From Staphylococcus hyicus (GTDB lineage Bacteria > Bacillota > Bacilli > Staphylococcales > Staphylococcaceae), in assembly GCF_000816085.1 (NCBI RefSeq), contig NZ_CP008747.1:310001-374000 (forward strand): 64,000 bases of DNA, in the 5' to 3' direction. Under the pieces are notes generated by a model. That model had not been told where the DNA came from and did no database searches. It saw only the letters and a list, made by a program, of their open reading frames with translations. The position numbers and the translations under genes were made by a program. Positions 17,285 to 25,193 of this stretch are shown here, one piece after another; position 1 is the stretch's first letter, and the number at the start of each line of letters is the position of its first letter.

Positions 17285-17765
17285 TATTACTACGATTAAT
17301 AAGTATTCAGAAAAGAATAGTGCTATTACTTATAAGTCTTATGAAATAGAAACAAATATGCTTAATGATTTAACGAAAAAAGATATTAATTTCAGAATTG
17401 AATATAGTGCATTAAAAAATGAATTCCCATCCAACCTCCAATATGTTGATTCTTTTCTTGATAAGAAAACGGGGATGAGTGGCGTTGCATTTAAAGATAA
17501 CAATACGAATAAAGTGACGATTGGTTTTGCAGGGACGAATGTGGGGTCAGGGAATACAAGCGACATGATAAAAGATGTTGGTGCAGATTTTAACATTGGT
17601 TTAAGCTTGGTTGATGCACAAGATCCCTATTTTAATGAAACGCATAAGTTCATTAATAAAATTAAAAAGGATCATGAGATTGAAGCCTTTACTGGTCACT
17701 CTAAAGGTGGCCGGGATGCAATGGTTTTAGGGATTGAACATAGCATCACAATGCCAAACACGTGA
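17277..17765 (+). pseudogene. Truncated TslA-like lipase toxin, fragment 3
   Basis: Encodes 162 residues with an intact GHSKGG elbow, ending ITMPNT in the common spacer. It lacks the catalytic Asp, His and the helical domain. The N-terminus (NMLNDLTKKDINFRIEY) is unique. The 318-bp block is shared. It overlaps lipoprotein 4 by eight bases. Same interpretation as fragments 1 and 2. Confidence 0.85.
17424..17741 (+). repeat. Toxin homology block, copy 3 of 4
   Basis: 318 bp near-identical to the other three blocks; one visible change turns DLNIG into DFNIG. Confidence 0.92.
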
Positions 17766-17920
17766 AGAATTATTTTTTGCGTATCTTTAGAATACATAAA
17801 TGTAAAATCTATGAATTTCTCAAAACATATAGTTCTATCTATTTTATTGTAAATTGTATATATGTTAATGGTAGAATATTGTATAATTTATTTAAAACAC
17901 TATTAGAAAGTGGTGGCTTC
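17742..17920 (+). repeat. Array spacer, copy 3 of 3
   Basis: 179 bp shared spacer with TATAAT at 17882-17887 ahead of lipoprotein 5. Confidence 0.88.
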
Positions 17921-18679
17921 ATGAAATTAGCTAAACATTTACTAATCATATTAGGGGTGATGGTATCCATGAGTTTATTAAGTAGTTGTGGCATGTCAAC
18001 AAGAGAGAAAATAGAATCAGGGTTAAAAGAACCATTATCTGTATATCCGACAAAGAATTTGGAAGACTTTTATGATAAAGAAGGATACAGAGACAGTAAC
18101 TTTAGTAAAGATGATAAAGGTGTGTGGTTAGTGTATACCTCTATAGCTAAACGTAATGATGAAGGGAAATTAAGAACAGAAGGGGTCATTTTATTCATTG
18201 ATAGAAATACAAGAAAAAGTCAAGGGAATTATTTTGTTCAAAATGATAGTGAATATGAATATAATAAATTTAAAAAGAAGTATCCAATAATCATGAAAGA
18301 TAATAAATTGATACTAAGAGAATATAAAGGTTATGAAGAAATAAAGAGAAAAATAGAGAATTTTAAATTCTTTGTACAATTTGGAGAATTTAAAGAGTTA
18401 GATAGATATTCAGAAAGAAATGCAATATATAATAATCAAGCACCAAATTATCTAATGAGTTATTACATAAAAAATAATGATAAAAATCTTAAACAAATTC
18501 AATCTGTTTATGGTTTAAATGTAGGAGAAAAGCCTAGACTTGAAATATATGGGGATGGAGAATTGAAGAATAACTCAAAAATATCAGCTAATATTGTATA
18601 TATATTAAATGATAAGAAAGATCGATATGTTAATTCTGAAGTTATATACCTTCCAAAAAGAGGGTTAAAGTATGAATAG
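17921..18679 (+). CDS. Tandem lipoprotein 5 (DUF576/Lpl family), cognate partner of the complete toxin
   Basis: Lipoprotein of 252 residues starting at ATG 17921 after AAGTGGTGG; the longer frame upstream is spacer. Lipobox LLSSCGMS. The shared N-terminal block is followed by a unique C-terminal half (REYKGYEEIKRKIENFKF and onward). It overlaps the complete lipase toxin gene by eight bases, so it is the best candidate for the cognate immunity protein, equivalent in position to TilA of S. aureus. It would sit on the outer face of the membrane, where an incoming phospholipase would act. Confidence 0.88.
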   Translation: MKLAKHLLIILGVMVSMSLLSSCGMSTREKIESGLKEPLSVYPTKNLEDFYDKEGYRDSNFSKDDKGVWLVYTSIAKRNDEGKLRTEGVILFIDRNTRKSQGNYFVQNDSEYEYNKFKKKYPIIMKDNKLILREYKGYEEIKRKIENFKFFVQFGEFKELDRYSERNAIYNNQAPNYLMSYYIKNNDKNLKQIQSVYGLNVGEKPRLEIYGDGELKNNSKISANIVYILNDKKDRYVNSEVIYLPKRGLKYE

Positions 18680-19997
18680 TATTAGTCCTATAAATTCATA
18701 TTCTGAAAAATACAGTACTATATCCTATACTTCATATACAATTGAAACATCATTACTTAATGATGAAAGTCAAGAAAGCGTTACAAACAAAATGAATGAT
18801 TATAAAAATAAAAATAAATTCCCACCCAACCTCCAATATGTTGATTCTTTTCTTGATAAGAAAACGGGGATGAGTGGCGTTGCATTTAAAGATAACAATA
18901 CGAATAAAGTGACGATTGGTTTTGCAGGGACGAATGTGGGGTCAGGGAATACAAGCGACATGATAAAAGATGTTGGTGCAGATCTTAACATTGGTTTAAG
19001 CTTGGTTGATGCACATGACCCATATTTTAATGAAACGCATAAGTTCATTAATAAAATTAAAAAGAAGCATGAGATTGAAGCTTTTACTGGTCACTCTAAA
19101 GGTGGTCGAGATGCAATGGTTTTAGGGATTGAACATAATATTGACGATATTGTTATATTTAATTCCGCTTCGTTAGATTTGAAAGGAAGATCACAAATTC
19201 ATGCTACTATCAATGATTGGATGGTTAAACCATCGAGTAATCCGTTAGAGTTAAGCAAAAAAAATTATATGGATTATTTACTATTACATGCTAAGGCTCA
19301 GAATTATAAAGGCAATATCATCCATTTTAGGAATAATAATGACTTAGTTTCGGTTGGTTTAAGCTTGATGGGTGGCAGTTATTATGGAAAAGATTTCGTA
19401 TTTAAAGGCGGTGGCCACGGCCTTAGTTCTATGATGTCTTATGAACGCCAATTAGAAATTAAAAAAATTCTAAATAAACGTCCTTATGCTACATTAGTGA
19501 AAGAAACACATCAACGAGTCCAACGTGATGTGAAGAAACGCCTTTCTTCAGTGGATAATTTACGTGCTAATTTAGTTTCTGCGAATGGTGGCAGTCTTTC
19601 TTCAAACCAGGAAAAGTTACTGGAAACTCAAACGGCGCTCACTCTAATACAAGGTTTAAATCAATTATTAGATGCAGAAATAAACTTGATGTTAAAAGAG
19701 TATGATAATGCGATTGGCGATTTAAATATATTATGGAGTGATACGATAGTTCAAGCAGATGATTTATCTCAAGGTAAACTATCAGAAGGTGAAATTTTAT
19801 CAGCACTGAGCGATGGAAATGCAACTGAACAATCTATAGTGATAGATAATGAAGAAACTATAAATACTAAGAAAGACAAATTAAAAGAAGTTGGAAAGAA
19901 GTATGATGAATTAATCAATAAGATTCAAGAGGCTATTGATGAAATTCTACAGAATGATCAAGTATTAGCGCAACAAATAAGGATGTTTTCAACATGA
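18672..19997 (+). CDS. tslA: TslA-like type VII secreted lipase toxin, complete copy
   Basis: Protein of 441 residues with reverse toxin architecture. Residues 1-265 form an alpha/beta lipase domain with nucleophile Ser142 in GHSKGG and likely Asp224 (RNNNDLVS) and His249 (GGGHGLSS). Residues 280-441 are helical, with long amphipathic segments, and replace the usual N-terminal LXG-type targeting region. This matches TslA of S. aureus, a type VII-secreted phospholipase acting on rival staphylococci. It overlaps its lipoprotein upstream by eight bases and the first partner gene downstream by four. Symbol by similarity of architecture and synteny. The secretion machinery is not in this window. 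Confidence 0.85.
   Translation: MNSISPINSYSEKYSTISYTSYTIETSLLNDESQESVTNKMNDYKNKNKFPPNLQYVDSFLDKKTGMSGVAFKDNNTNKVTIGFAGTNVGSGNTSDMIKDVGADLNIGLSLVDAHDPYFNETHKFINKIKKKHEIEAFTGHSKGGRDAMVLGIEHNIDDIVIFNSASLDLKGRSQIHATINDWMVKPSSNPLELSKKNYMDYLLLHAKAQNYKGNIIHFRNNNDLVSVGLSLMGGSYYGKDFVFKGGGHGLSSMMSYERQLEIKKILNKRPYATLVKETHQRVQRDVKKRLSSVDNLRANLVSANGGSLSSNQEKLLETQTALTLIQGLNQLLDAEINLMLKEYDNAIGDLNILWSDTIVQADDLSQGKLSEGEILSALSDGNATEQSIVIDNEETINTKKDKLKEVGKKYDELINKIQEAIDEILQNDQVLAQQIRMFST
18819..19136 (+). repeat. Toxin homology block, copy 4 of 4 (in the complete gene)
   Basis: 318 bp shared with three truncated copies. After GIEH the complete gene continues with NIDDIVIFNSASLD, whereas the truncated copies switch to the shared spacer. 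Confidence 0.92.
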
Positions 19998-20317
19998 ATG
20001 AACTACAAAAAGAGATTGAAAAAATAGAAGATGAACAGCGTGACGCTTTAAGAGAGTTCGATAAACAATTTGATAAGATACAACACTATAAACATCAATT
20101 ACATAAAGAGAATGAAAAGAAATATGCCATTTTTCATGAACTACAACAAAGAGATGCCAATCTTCATCATTATCAACATGCTTTTGACCGTGTTATAGAT
20201 GAAGCAACATTTGAATTTGAACAACAGCTAAAGGGTATTGAACGTCAATTATTCATCGAAAGAGATGCTTTGATACAATCGTATCAACGAGAAATTAGAC
20301 AACTAGAACTGAGGTGA
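19994..20317 (+). CDS. TlaA-like small helical partner of the lipase toxin
   Basis: 107 residues, almost entirely charged helix and predicted coiled coil (KQFDKIQHYKHQLHKENEKK). No signal peptide or membrane segment. It overlaps the toxin stop by four bases (ATGA), so translation is coupled. By position and shape it matches the small LXG-associated helical proteins that bind the targeting domain of type VII toxins. Whether it corresponds to TlaA or TlaB specifically is an assumption from gene order. Confidence 0.75.
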   Translation: MNELQKEIEKIEDEQRDALREFDKQFDKIQHYKHQLHKENEKKYAIFHELQQRDANLHHYQHAFDRVIDEATFEFEQQLKGIERQLFIERDALIQSYQREIRQLELR

Positions 20318-20324
20318 TAATGAT

Positions 20325-20609
20325 ATGAATATCGATGATTTTAAAAAGTATGATCATACAATTTTTGAAACATCTCAAAAAAATGCATATAAAATGATGA
20401 TAACTGATATCATTGCACCGAATGCATTGGACCATAAAGTGAAGCGTATGGATAAGCTGGATAAAGAAGAAGATGGTTTTCTTGATAAGATTAGTTCGAG
20501 TCAGAGGCAATTTCTTAATGACTTTGAAAACTATGCCAAAGGTGATTGGCTAGATGCGGCGAAAAGGGAAATGGAAGCTGTTAAAAAAGAGCTCGATACA
20601 ATTAAATAA
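20325..20609 (+). CDS. TlaB-like small helical partner of the lipase toxin
   Basis: 94 residues, helical, no signal peptide. GAGGTGATAAT precedes the ATG, and the gap to the first partner is seven bases. It ends in an amphipathic segment (KREMEAVKKELDTIK). It is the last gene of the toxin operon, which stops at the hairpin 20612-20649. The pair of small helical proteins after a TslA-type toxin is the known arrangement for forming a composite secretion signal. Confidence 0.75.
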   Translation: MNIDDFKKYDHTIFETSQKNAYKMMITDIIAPNALDHKVKRMDKLDKEEDGFLDKISSSQRQFLNDFENYAKGDWLDAAKREMEAVKKELDTIK

Positions 20610-20611
20610 AT

Positions 20612-20649
20612 GAACCACCCTGTGAGGTAATCACGTAATGGGGTGGTTC
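20612..20649. terminator. Terminator of the toxin operon, shared with convergent bcr
   Basis: Arms GAACCACCC and GGGTGGTTC followed by T residues. The stop codon of the convergent MFS gene lies inside the hairpin. Confidence 0.82.
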
Positions 20650-21845
20650 TTTTTTATGTGCACATCTTTTAAGTGTTTGTAATGCATCACATGGAGTGTG
20701 AAGATAAGGATTAAAGTAATGATAAGTACGATGATATAAGGTATAGCGTTGTGATCGCCCATAAGTCCAACGAGTGGTGTAGTGGCTGCGCCTACAAAAT
20801 ATTGAAGTAATCCAATCAGGCTAGATGCGCTGCCCACGGCTTTTTTCTGTCCATTCATGGCGATGGAAAATCCTAATGTAGCAACACCGGATACCGAGGC
20901 TACGATTAAGAAAAATCCAGGGATGAGTATGAGTAATGTCCAATGATTAATCAGTGCGCTAATCACAATGATAGCTCCTAAAAGTTGAATGATGCTAAAG
21001 CCTCTAAATAACACCAATGGATTGATTTGATCAACCAAACGCGCGGTAAGTTGTGCGGTACCTATGAGACCGAGTCCAGTGAATGCAAATATATAACTGT
21101 ATGTTTGAGGAGTCAAGCCGTATAAATTCTGTAAGATAAATGGTGAAGCGGCCATATAACTAAAAAATAACGCAAACGTTAAACTTTGTATAAGAATTGG
21201 CAGTATAAATGTTTTACGATGTAGTAACTGTTTAAAATCCTCGAGTACGGGTTTAAATCCTGTTGAACTTCTATGTTGAAGGGCTAAACTTTCATCTACT
21301 TTAAAACAAACACCGAGAAGCATAAGAATACTGAGAGCGCTTAAACAATAAAAGATGACATGATAGCTGACATAGTTGGTAAGTATACCGCCAATCATAG
21401 GCGCAAATACAGGTGCGGCACCATTGACAAGCATCAACATAGCGAGAAATTTCGTTAAGTCATTGCCTTTATACTGATCACTCGCGATGGCGCGTGATAG
21501 CACAATCCCCGCACCGCCGGCGATACCTTGGAAGAAGCGGGCGATGATGAGTAGTTCAACCTGTGACGCCAGTGCGCAAATAAATGAAAAGACGATATAC
21601 AGAATTAAACTAAAAATGAGAGGTCGTTTACGTCCAGTTTGGTCTGAAAGGACTCCAAAGATGATGTTACCTAAGGCAAGTCCGAACATAAAGAATGTAA
21701 GCGTAAGTTGTGTCTGTGTAGTTGAAGTGTGTAATGTTGTAGCTACTTGTGGTAAAGCAGGGAGATACATATCTATTGAAAGCGGTCCAAACGCCGCAAG
21801 TCCTGCCATCACAAGTATAAATATAACACTTGGTTTTTGCTTCAT
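20631..21845 (-). CDS. Bcr/CflA-family multidrug MFS transporter
   Basis: Twelve-helix drug:proton antiporter of 404 residues. The N-terminus (AAFGPLSIDMYLPALPQV) and motif SDQTGRKRPL are typical of the Bcr/CflA subgroup, which exports bicyclomycin, chloramphenicol and similar compounds. The ATG at 21845 is preferred over the in-frame GTG at 21851 because GGAGGG lies at proper distance. It follows the isochorismatase-like gene by about a dozen bases and is probably in one operon with it. Confidence 0.88.
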   Translation of the reverse strand: MKQKPSVIFILVMAGLAAFGPLSIDMYLPALPQVATTLHTSTTQTQLTLTFFMFGLALGNIIFGVLSDQTGRKRPLIFSLILYIVFSFICALASQVELLIIARFFQGIAGGAGIVLSRAIASDQYKGNDLTKFLAMLMLVNGAAPVFAPMIGGILTNYVSYHVIFYCLSALSILMLLGVCFKVDESLALQHRSSTGFKPVLEDFKQLLHRKTFILPILIQSLTFALFFSYMAASPFILQNLYGLTPQTYSYIFAFTGLGLIGTAQLTARLVDQINPLVLFRGFSIIQLLGAIIVISALINHWTLLILIPGFFLIVASVSGVATLGFSIAMNGQKKAVGSASSLIGLLQYFVGAATTPLVGLMGDHNAIPYIIVLIITLILIFTLHVMHYKHLKDVHIKKNHPIT

Positions 21846-21856
21846 AGACACCCTCC

Positions 21857-22408
21857 TTAGCGTAAGAGCGCATCAGTCGTCGTAATCGTTCCCATTAGTG
21901 GGAATGAATTTTGTACGGAAAATTGATGAAGTTCTGTTTGAGGTGCAGCCATCATATCTTCCACAAAATATTGTTCATATCCATATTGATACGCATCGCG
22001 TGCAGTCGTATCCACACCCATATGCGTAGAAATACCGCCTATGATAATATTTTCAATACCACGACGGCGAAGTTGTAAATCTAAATCTGTCCCAAAGAAC
22101 GCACTAAACCCACGTTTATTAACGATATAATCTTGTTCAGTCACATTGAACCGTTCTGGAAACTTGGCAAAATCTTTGTCAGGTTTACCTGGGAGTTGTT
22201 GTTCCGCAAGCTGTGGTTTCAATGCGTCTTTGCCATCGTGAAAATTAACACGGACGAACGCGATAAAGCCATCATTTTCTCTGAAATTTTGAATCATACG
22301 TTCTGCATTTTTTAAAACAGTCTCTGTTGAATGTGGCGCTGTGTCCATAGATAGAATCCCATTTTGTAAATCGATTAATATTAAAGCTGTATTTTTAAAA
22401 TTGATCAT
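21857..22408 (-). CDS. Isochorismatase-family hydrolase (Cys nucleophile position changed)
   Basis: 183 residues with the Rossmann-like fold of the isochorismatase superfamily. The first catalytic Asp is in LILIDLQNGI and a Lys lies in VNKRGFSAF. At the place where nicotinamidase-type members have the catalytic Cys, this protein reads ISTHMGVDTTARDAY, with Gly instead. It is therefore more like the isochorismate lyase-type branch or a non-thiol hydrolase; the substrate is unknown. It is followed closely by the Bcr-type exporter. Confidence 0.82.
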   Translation of the reverse strand: MINFKNTALILIDLQNGILSMDTAPHSTETVLKNAERMIQNFRENDGFIAFVRVNFHDGKDALKPQLAEQQLPGKPDKDFAKFPERFNVTEQDYIVNKRGFSAFFGTDLDLQLRRRGIENIIIGGISTHMGVDTTARDAYQYGYEQYFVEDMMAAPQTELHQFSVQNSFPLMGTITTTDALLR

Positions 22409-22562
22409 GACATGATACTCCTTTTTTCATTTCATATACCCATTATAATCTTGGAGTTTTACAAACTTCTAAGTATTTGCACTTGCGTTACTTGTGATAA
22501 ATGAGAGTTCTAAAATTTGGTGCTCTTGTATTGTTATAGCTGTAGTCAATATGTAATATCAT

Positions 22563-22605
22563 AAACGGAATAATCTTAGAAAAATATTTGGAATGCATTC
22601 CGTTT
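22563..22605. promoter_or_regulatory. Inverted repeats upstream of the NAT-tetR operon, candidate TetR operator
   Basis: The arms AAACGGAAT (22563-22571) and ATTCCGTTT (22597-22605) are perfect complements. The right part also contains the 12-bp perfect palindrome GGAATGCATTCC at 22590-22601. It is located about 70-110 bp upstream of the N-acetyltransferase, whose operon encodes a TetR regulator, so it is a plausible binding site. Confidence 0.6.
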
Positions 22606-22672
22606 GAAACGTGAATGTGTTTCGTATTACCATTAAGATGCTGGAATTTTATAGATATAAGGAGCGAGCGTG

Positions 22673-23464
22673 ATGAATGTTAACGGTTTGGAAGCATATT
22701 TAAATATCGATGAAACACAATTTGAGTCGCCGTCTAAAGAGGCACTAAGCTATTATGTGGCACAGTTTATGAAAAAAGTGCCTTTTGAAAATATTGATGT
22801 TCAAAATCACATTCGTATATCGGTGAATGTTGACGATATTTATGATAAAGTCGTAAAAAAAGAGCGTGGGGGATTTTGTTACGAATTGAATACGTTATTT
22901 AAAACGTATTTAATAGAAAAAGGCTTTCATGCGTACAATGTATCCGCAACTATTCACACACCTGGAGGCGGTCGTAGTTTACCTGGCTCTCATATGTCCA
23001 CAATTGTAGAGATTAATGGTATGAAATATATAGCGGATGTAGGGTTTGGAGATTTACCCCTTCAAGCAATTCCGTTAAGTAAAGCGGATGCCATTGCTGT
23101 TGTTCATGATCGTACTGGCACGTTTAGGGCAATGATTCAAGAAGAAGACCCTACACAGTTTAAAATTCAAAAACGAGACGATGAAGAATGGGAAACAAAA
23201 TATGAAGCCGACATCACACCGCGCCCGCTATCATCTTTTGAGTATAATATTGAATATAATCAAACAAACCCCAATTCTATTTTTGTGAAACGACTTGTCG
23301 TAACCTTGCCTACAAAGAGTGGGCGTATAACAATGTCTCAAAATCATTTAACGATTACTGAAAAAGATCAGAAACATAAAATAGAAGTGACATCTGACAA
23401 CTACAAACAACTTCTAAAAAAATATTTTAATTTAGAGGTTAACATTCACCGTTTAGAAAAATAA
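22673..23464 (+). CDS. Arylamine N-acetyltransferase
   Basis: NAT-family enzyme of 263 residues that transfers acetyl groups from acetyl-CoA to arylamines or hydrazines. The triad is visible: Cys in RGGFCYELN (residue 69), His in PGSHMSTIV (107) and Asp in IADVGFGD (122). The ATG at 22673 has AAGGAG upstream; an in-frame GTG precedes it directly. It is slightly shorter than enterobacterial NATs, as usual in staphylococci. Eleven bases separate it from the TetR gene. Confidence 0.92.
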   Translation: MNVNGLEAYLNIDETQFESPSKEALSYYVAQFMKKVPFENIDVQNHIRISVNVDDIYDKVVKKERGGFCYELNTLFKTYLIEKGFHAYNVSATIHTPGGGRSLPGSHMSTIVEINGMKYIADVGFGDLPLQAIPLSKADAIAVVHDRTGTFRAMIQEEDPTQFKIQKRDDEEWETKYEADITPRPLSSFEYNIEYNQTNPNSIFVKRLVVTLPTKSGRITMSQNHLTITEKDQKHKIEVTSDNYKQLLKKYFNLEVNIHRLEK

Positions 23465-23474
23465 GGAGGATAAT

Positions 23475-24041
23475 ATGACGACTCAAAAACATAAGCAAAG
23501 GCGAGATGCACGTGAGAATAGAACACAAATTTTGAATACTGTTTTATCGTTATCTCAACAAGGGAGTAATATCAGTGATATGAAAATGTCAGATATCGCT
23601 CAATTGGCAGGTGTAGGCGTTGGCACGCTCTATCGTCATTTTGAAAATAAAGCCACACTATGTATTGCGATGCTAGATGCTCAAGTTGAAGAGATGTTTG
23701 AAGATATTGATAAATTTTTAGAAGCACATTCTGACGCCTCAGAATACCAACGTATAGAAGGAATACTTCACATATATGTCTCGTTAAAGGAAGCCAATTT
23801 TCATACTTTAGCATTTATTGAAACATCGTTTAATCAATCAATGACTATGGTACAAATCCCATTTTACAATCAATTGTCAGAGCGAATAAACGCACAATTT
23901 GACGAGCCACGGGAAGATGATTTTATCACACACATCCTATTAAACTGTTTTACGAGTGAGTTTTATTTTTATGCTAAGGACAAAAAGCATCTTTCAAAAG
24001 AAATTTATATTCAAAAAGTTTTGGACATCATTTTAAAATAA
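23475..24041 (+). CDS. TetR-family transcriptional regulator
   Basis: 188 residues. The N-terminal helix-turn-helix has the TetR signature IAQLAGVGVGTLYRHFENKATL. The helical C-terminal ligand domain is unlike any I can name. It is encoded just after the N-acetyltransferase with ribosome site AAGGAGG, so it probably controls that operon through the palindromes at 22563-22605. It is followed by a strong hairpin terminator. Confidence 0.9.
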   Translation: MTTQKHKQRRDARENRTQILNTVLSLSQQGSNISDMKMSDIAQLAGVGVGTLYRHFENKATLCIAMLDAQVEEMFEDIDKFLEAHSDASEYQRIEGILHIYVSLKEANFHTLAFIETSFNQSMTMVQIPFYNQLSERINAQFDEPREDDFITHILLNCFTSEFYFYAKDKKHLSKEIYIQKVLDIILK

Positions 24042-24051
24042 TTAGTGAAGT

Positions 24052-24090
24052 AGTCTGTACATATGGCGCAACCCATAGTGCAGACTTTTT
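24052..24090 (+). terminator. Terminator of the NAT-tetR operon
   Basis: Arms AGTCTGTAC and GTGCAGACT extend inward through TATGG/CCATA with one bulged base, followed by five T residues. Confidence 0.82.
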
Positions 24091-24254
24091 GTATACGTAT
24101 GATTACCATGATTTTTTATTTTGAAATTGGCGCAAGTTTATGAGGAAGGTATATCTCTGACATACTCAAAAGGGATAGTGCGGTTGTTGTATACAGAGAA
24201 GAAAAGAAAATACGTGCATTACACACTTTAAAATTGTATTACCATAATAAACAT

Positions 24255-24277
24255 CGCCTTCCGTATGACGGAAGGCG
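24255..24277. terminator. Compact hairpin, probably terminator of the coiled-coil membrane protein gene
   Basis: Perfect 10-bp arms CGCCTTCCGT and ACGGAAGGCG with a three-base loop, about 50 bp downstream of the minus-strand gene that ends at 24329. T runs are weak on both sides. Confidence 0.55.
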
Positions 24278-24328
24278 ACGTTTTGGTTAAATCTCTCTGT
24301 TTTTACATACAGTAAAAGAAATTTGTAT

Positions 24329-25042
24329 TTATTTATTTTTATTAAAGAATTCGGTAATTTTATCTTTGATTTCTTGTAATTTAGAATTCACTTTATCCAA
24401 TTCACGTTGCATTTCATCGTTATTTCCGTTTTGACGTTCATTTTCTGCATTTTGTAAATTATCAGCAGTTTTGTTGTATTCATCAGCAACTTTATTAGCT
24501 TGTTGCGTATCAATATTGTTCTTTAATGAGGCGATTTCTTGTTTTAAAGCATCAATTTTACTTTGTGTATCAGTTTGATTATTTTCAATACTTTTTTTTG
24601 TGTCTTCAACCTGTTGTTGAAGTTGTTCATTTTTTTGTTGAACCAATTGTGCGTCGTTTTGATTCGTCGGATCTGTTGTATTTGGATCATTCGACGCGTG
24701 TTTATCATTCGTGCCAGCACATGATTTGACAATAAACGCAACTAACACAATGACCACGACAAATAATAAGAAAATAAGCCATTTGTTTTTACGTTTGGAT
24801 GAGGTAATTTCTTCTTGTTGAAGTTGTTCGCGACGATAGTCTCTTTCGTTATATGTGTTAGCGTTATGATGTTGTGGACGAATTAAAATGTCGCCAAACA
24901 CCTCATGTTGTTGTTGATCTGTTAATGTATTGACATTTAAGTCCGTATTCAGTTGATTAAACTTGTCATAAGCAATAATTGTGCCATCATCTAAAATCTT
25001 TTCAATTCTTGGATAATCTCGATTACGTTCTTGTCTTTTCAC
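24329..25042 (-). CDS. Bitopic membrane protein with extracellular coiled coil, unknown function
   Basis: 237 residues. Residues 1-87 are polar and cytoplasmic, residues 88-106 form one hydrophobic helix (FLLFVVVIVLVAFIV), and residues 120-237 are Gln/Asn/Lys-rich with a long predicted coiled coil facing outside. The start context has GGAGGGATTC upstream. It stands alone between OatA and the terminator hairpin. I do not recognise the family. The shape (short cytoplasmic head, one helix, coiled coil) suggests a cell-envelope structural or divisome-associated role, but that is a guess. Confidence 0.75.
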   Translation of the reverse strand: MKRQERNRDYPRIEKILDDGTIIAYDKFNQLNTDLNVNTLTDQQQHEVFGDILIRPQHHNANTYNERDYRREQLQQEEITSSKRKNKWLIFLLFVVVIVLVAFIVKSCAGTNDKHASNDPNTTDPTNQNDAQLVQQKNEQLQQQVEDTKKSIENNQTDTQSKIDALKQEIASLKNNIDTQQANKVADEYNKTADNLQNAENERQNGNNDEMQRELDKVNSKLQEIKDKITEFFNKNK

Positions 25043-25155
25043 ACGAATCCCTCCAATGGTTTAGGTGCCTTGTATGACGATATTTATAATGAATCATATA
25101 AAAAATGTAATGAGTTTATTTTATCCTACCACATTACGATAAAAGTGACAAAAAA

Positions 25156-25186
25156 GCACCAGAACTGTTACGGTTCTGGCACCTTT
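25156..25186 (-). terminator. Terminator downstream of oatA
   Basis: Arms CCAGAAC and GTTCTGG extended by flanking GCA/CAC. On the minus strand the hairpin is followed by a T-rich run. Confidence 0.65.
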
Positions 25187-25193
25187 TCTAATT

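Noticed and set aside
12946..18679. CRISPR-like or satellite repeats
   Set aside because: The repeats are long (179 and 318 bp) and coding or promoter-like, not short direct repeats with spacers.
12946..20609. Type VII secretion machinery (EsxA, EssC and others) next to the toxin
   Set aside because: None of the surrounding genes fits; the machinery must be elsewhere.
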